Assembly (NCBI RefSeq): GCF_900176505.1
Contig: NZ_FWYB01000002.1
Span: 273,237 to 337,236 of the forward strand
Source: Pedobacter nyackensis
GTDB taxonomy: Bacteria > Bacteroidota > Bacteroidia > Sphingobacteriales > Sphingobacteriaceae
Direction of reading: 5' to 3'
DNA: 64,000 bases
Below the pieces are notes generated by a model that was not told where the DNA came from, searched no databases, and saw nothing but the letters and a program-made list of their open reading frames with translations. Both the position numbers and the translations under genes were made by a program. Of this stretch, positions 61,433 through 64,000 are shown in pieces; the stretch's first letter is position 1, and each line of letters opens with the position of its first letter.

Positions 61433-64000
61433 TTGAAAAATTACGCTGTTCGCAATTTAAAGATAATACTATTTAGTTTATGCGTTTGCATAATATACGC
61501 CTGCGGTTCACAAAAAGATAACGCAACCACGCGTAGCATGCAGAATTTAACTGCCCGCTACAATTATATCTACAATTCAAATGTAATCCTCAATACACAC
61601 CAGCAGGAACTAGCAGAAAGCTATGTAGAAAATTATGATCAGATCCTGCCAGTCTATCTGGGCCCGGCAGTCGACGATAATTTTATAGCACAGGATGGTG
61701 CAGGATCTAAGTCAATAGACGAGGTAATCAAAAAAGCTCAGGTTATTATTCTTGAGAAAAACTACAGCAATTACCTGGATGACGCCTATATCCTACTCGG
61801 AAAAGCCCAGTTTTTTAAAGGAAACTATTTTAATGCCACCGAATATTTCGATTATACCACAAAAAACTACGCGAAAATCACCAAAAGCTATATCGAAGCT
61901 TTAAACTGGAAAGCACGGAGTCTAATGCAGGTAAAAAGGCTAACTGAAGCAAAACTGGTATTAGATACATTAGCGTATAACATTGCGGGGCTTAAAAAGA
62001 ATACCTCGGAGCCTCTGGCTACTCTGGCCCAGATGTCTATTTACCAGCATAAATATGCGGAGGCCATTGATTATTTAAAGCAGGCCATCAAGACCAGTAA
62101 TAACGGTCAACATAAAACAAGGTGGACATACATCCTGGCCCAGCTTTCAGAACAGCAGAAAAACTATAAAGAGGCTTTATTGAGTTACAGGAAAGTGGAG
62201 AAAAGCAATGCACCGTTCGAGATGTATTTCAATGCCAACCTTAACCGCATCAAACTAAACGCATTGCTTAGCGGCAAAAAAGTCAACAAGCAGGATGAAC
62301 TGCTGGCCTTGTTAAAAGACGATAAAAACACCGATTACAACGATCAGGTATATTATCAGATTGCAGAAAGCCTCTCTGCTGACGGCGATTTTGATAAAGC
62401 GCAAAAATATTACCGCTTATCTATTCAGAAAAGCACCAAGAACCCATATCAAAAAGGACTGTCCTATTTAAAAATAGCTGATCTGAACTTTAAACAGCTA
62501 CACGATTACCTCGTGGCCAAGCTATATTATGATAGTGCGGTAAATACATTACCGAAAACCTATCCGGGTTACGAAGTTATTCTTAAAAAGAACCAAAACC
62601 TCGAATACCTGACCCAGCGTTATCAGATTATTTCAAAAGAGGATACCCTACAAGCCATTGCCCGGTTACCTGAACAGGAACGACTGGCCAAAATTCAAGC
62701 CTTATTGAACCCAGTTGAAAAATCATTAGCACCAGGCCAGGGACAAGCACCCCCTGTTCCACCTGTATTTTATGAATCAGGTAATAACAAAGCACAGGTT
62801 TCAAAAACATTTTATTTCAGTAATGCTGCAGCCATTAGTACCGGTTACTCCGAGTTCAAGAAAAAATGGGGAAACAGAAAGCTTGAAAACAACTGGCGCC
62901 AAAGTATCCGCTCATCTGCACAAGCTACCACTCAGGAAATAGCCAATGTGATCAATAATGGGGATACAACGCATCTAAACCAAAACACAGCTGCGGCTAC
63001 CGATAAAGATGCTGCCGTAAAAGCCTATGCCGGTTCCTTACCAACAAATCCGGAATTACTGGCCAGATCCAATCAAAAAATCATTGATGCCTATTACGAA
63101 ATAGCCAGCTTCTACCTTCAGGAGCTTAACGATCCTGAAGAGGCTGAAGAAATATATCAGATTCTTCTAAACCGCTTCCCGGCCAACAACCAGTTAGCAG
63201 CAACCTATTACAGCTTATTCCTGATTGCTAAAAATAAAGATCAGGCCAGCGCAAACACTTACAAAAACAAGGTTTTAAAAGAATATCCAAACACGGTATA
63301 CGCAAAAATCATTCTTGATCCTTCCTTCTCTTTAAAACAAACGGAATTGGAAACGGCCATCAACAAGCAATACAACGACATCTTTGATCAATACCAAAAG
63401 AAAGACTTTACAGGTGTAATCACACAGGTTAGCGAATCGCAAAAAGCAAATCAGGAAAACTATTTGTCGGCACAATACGCCTACTTAAAAGCGATTTCGA
63501 CAGGAAGAACCGCTGATTTAAGCGCGCTAATAACGGAATTCAACACCATCGTTGTTGCTTACCCTGAAGACAAGCTGATCACTCCCTTGGTAAAAGAACA
63601 CCTCGTTTATATTAACGCGCATCTGGCAGAGTTCCAGAACAGAAAAATTGCGCTCCCTGATTTTGATCCGGCCGACTCGCCTTTCAATACCCGTCAGGCA
63701 AGTACACCTGCTACCGATATACCGGTTAAACAGGCAGAACAAATTACCAAACAGGTAGAGCCGATTAAGGAAGCAGAAAAAGGAGTTCAGCAGGCAGAGG
63801 TAGTTCCTCCGGCAGCTGTTAATGCCGAGAAACCGTCAGCCAAGCCGGCTAAAGTTGAAAGCATTTTCAGCACGGCAACTTCTACAACTTATTATTATGT
63901 GGTTAATGTGGCAGATGCTGCTTTAACACTGAGTTCGTCGCGTTTTGGCATCGGACAATTCAACAGAGGAAATTATTCAGGAGCAAATCTGAAACACCAA
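61433..64000 (+). CDS. porW: PorW/SprE-like TPR lipoprotein, 3' end outside the window
   Basis: 856 codons stay open from a TTG at 61433 to the right edge, so the gene is incomplete. No in-frame ATG would keep the lipoprotein signal; the first in-frame ATG comes after the lipobox. The N-terminus is basic (KNYAVRNLK), hydrophobic, then a lipobox with Cys in 'IIYACGSQ' at about residue 24. The mature part opens 'MQNLTARYNYIYN' and 'YVENYDQILP', then has many TPR-like helical repeats, a Pro/Glu/Ala-rich linker near 770-810 and 'YYYVVNVADAALTLSSSRFG' at the end. This is the SprE/PorW layout, a lipoprotein needed for type IX secretion and gliding. Family is fairly sure; start and end are not. Confidence 0.8.
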   Translation, partial: MKNYAVRNLKIILFSLCVCIIYACGSQKDNATTRSMQNLTARYNYIYNSNVILNTHQQELAESYVENYDQILPVYLGPAVDDNFIAQDGAGSKSIDEVIKKAQVIILEKNYSNYLDDAYILLGKAQFFKGNYFNATEYFDYTTKNYAKITKSYIEALNWKARSLMQVKRLTEAKLVLDTLAYNIAGLKKNTSEPLATLAQMSIYQHKYAEAIDYLKQAIKTSNNGQHKTRWTYILAQLSEQQKNYKEALLSYRKVEKSNAPFEMYFNANLNRIKLNALLSGKKVNKQDELLALLKDDKNTDYNDQVYYQIAESLSADGDFDKAQKYYRLSIQKSTKNPYQKGLSYLKIADLNFKQLHDYLVAKLYYDSAVNTLPKTYPGYEVILKKNQNLEYLTQRYQIISKEDTLQAIARLPEQERLAKIQALLNPVEKSLAPGQGQAPPVPPVFYESGNNKAQVSKTFYFSNAAAISTGYSEFKKKWGNRKLENNWRQSIRSSAQATTQEIANVINNGDTTHLNQNTAAATDKDAAVKAYAGSLPTNPELLARSNQKIIDAYYEIASFYLQELNDPEEAEEIYQILLNRFPANNQLAATYYSLFLIAKNKDQASANTYKNKVLKEYPNTVYAKIILDPSFSLKQTELETAINKQYNDIFDQYQKKDFTGVITQVSESQKANQENYLSAQYAYLKAISTGRTADLSALITEFNTIVVAYPEDKLITPLVKEHLVYINAHLAEFQNRKIALPDFDPADSPFNTRQASTPATDIPVKQAEQITKQVEPIKEAEKGVQQAEVVPPAAVNAEKPSAKPAKVESIFSTATSTTYYYVVNVADAALTLSSSRFGIGQFNRGNYSGANLKHQ

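Overview
The window is a contiguous chromosomal stretch of a member of the Bacteroidota, most likely a Sphingobacteriaceae/Pedobacter-like bacterium. The evidence is a SusD-type C-terminus, many lipoproteins with Cys-Lys after the lipobox, a gliding/type IX secretion gene pair (GldB and a PorW/SprE-like protein), weak Shine-Dalgarno signals, TANNTTTG-type -7 promoter boxes, and protein sequences that read as Sphingobacteriales. Base composition looks moderate and AT-leaning throughout. I see no prophage, insertion sequence, CRISPR array, rRNA or tRNA gene.

Layout. 1-5239: the end of a SusC/SusD-type uptake operon carrying two lipoproteins and an M16 zinc peptidase. 5316-6881: a secreted calcineurin-like phosphoesterase. 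7015-10404 (minus): a SNF2-family helicase. 10517-17298: a TMEM220-like membrane protein followed by a complete six-gene ebo cluster (eboA-F), then a Tat-exported phospholipase C (17398-19749). 19754-23671 (minus): the 5-oxoprolinase operon pxpB-pxpC-pxpA with an NRAMP-fold transporter. 23774-25069 (minus): a DUF937-OmpA fusion. 25349-29733: ileS, a DksA/TraR-like gene and lspA. 29817-30974: a SIMPL-domain protein and a small envelope protein. 31082-36746 (minus): an RND tripartite efflux operon. 36961-43732: serS (minus), rsmI, a PH-SHOCT protein, lnt, nadE (minus) and an outer-membrane beta-barrel (minus). 43792-44820: gldB. 44801-51763 (minus): comB, gcvT, a GT4 glycosyltransferase, rnhB, a DppC-type permease, a GT2 glycosyltransferase and a flippase-like membrane protein. 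51783-55399: ruvC, two small-to-medium envelope proteins and a MuiA/DUF4139 protein. 55472-61331 (minus): the ATP synthase operon without the beta and epsilon genes. 61433-64000: a PorW/SprE-like TPR lipoprotein that runs off the right edge.

How the genes work together. Much of the window serves the cell envelope: LspA and Lnt mature the many lipoproteins seen here, GldB and PorW belong to gliding/type IX secretion, and RND efflux, OmpA-like and beta-barrel proteins build the outer layers. The most interesting unit is the ebo cluster. It combines a TatD-like hydrolase, a UbiA-fold prenyltransferase, a dehydroquinate-synthase homologue, a TIM-barrel protein and an alkaline-phosphatase-fold enzyme; its chemical product in this group is not established to my knowledge. 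A second notable point is IleRS, whose class I signature reads Gly-Ile-His-His instead of His-Ile-Gly-His, a swap associated with mupirocin hyper-resistant IleRS2 enzymes. A third is an NRAMP-fold transporter lacking the metal-binding DPGN motif, tied to 5-oxoproline breakdown.

Limits: everything here is from reading sequence without searches. Family names rest on recognised motifs, length and gene order. No gap between genes exceeds about 300 bases; the largest, 25070-25348, holds only a possible ileS promoter.
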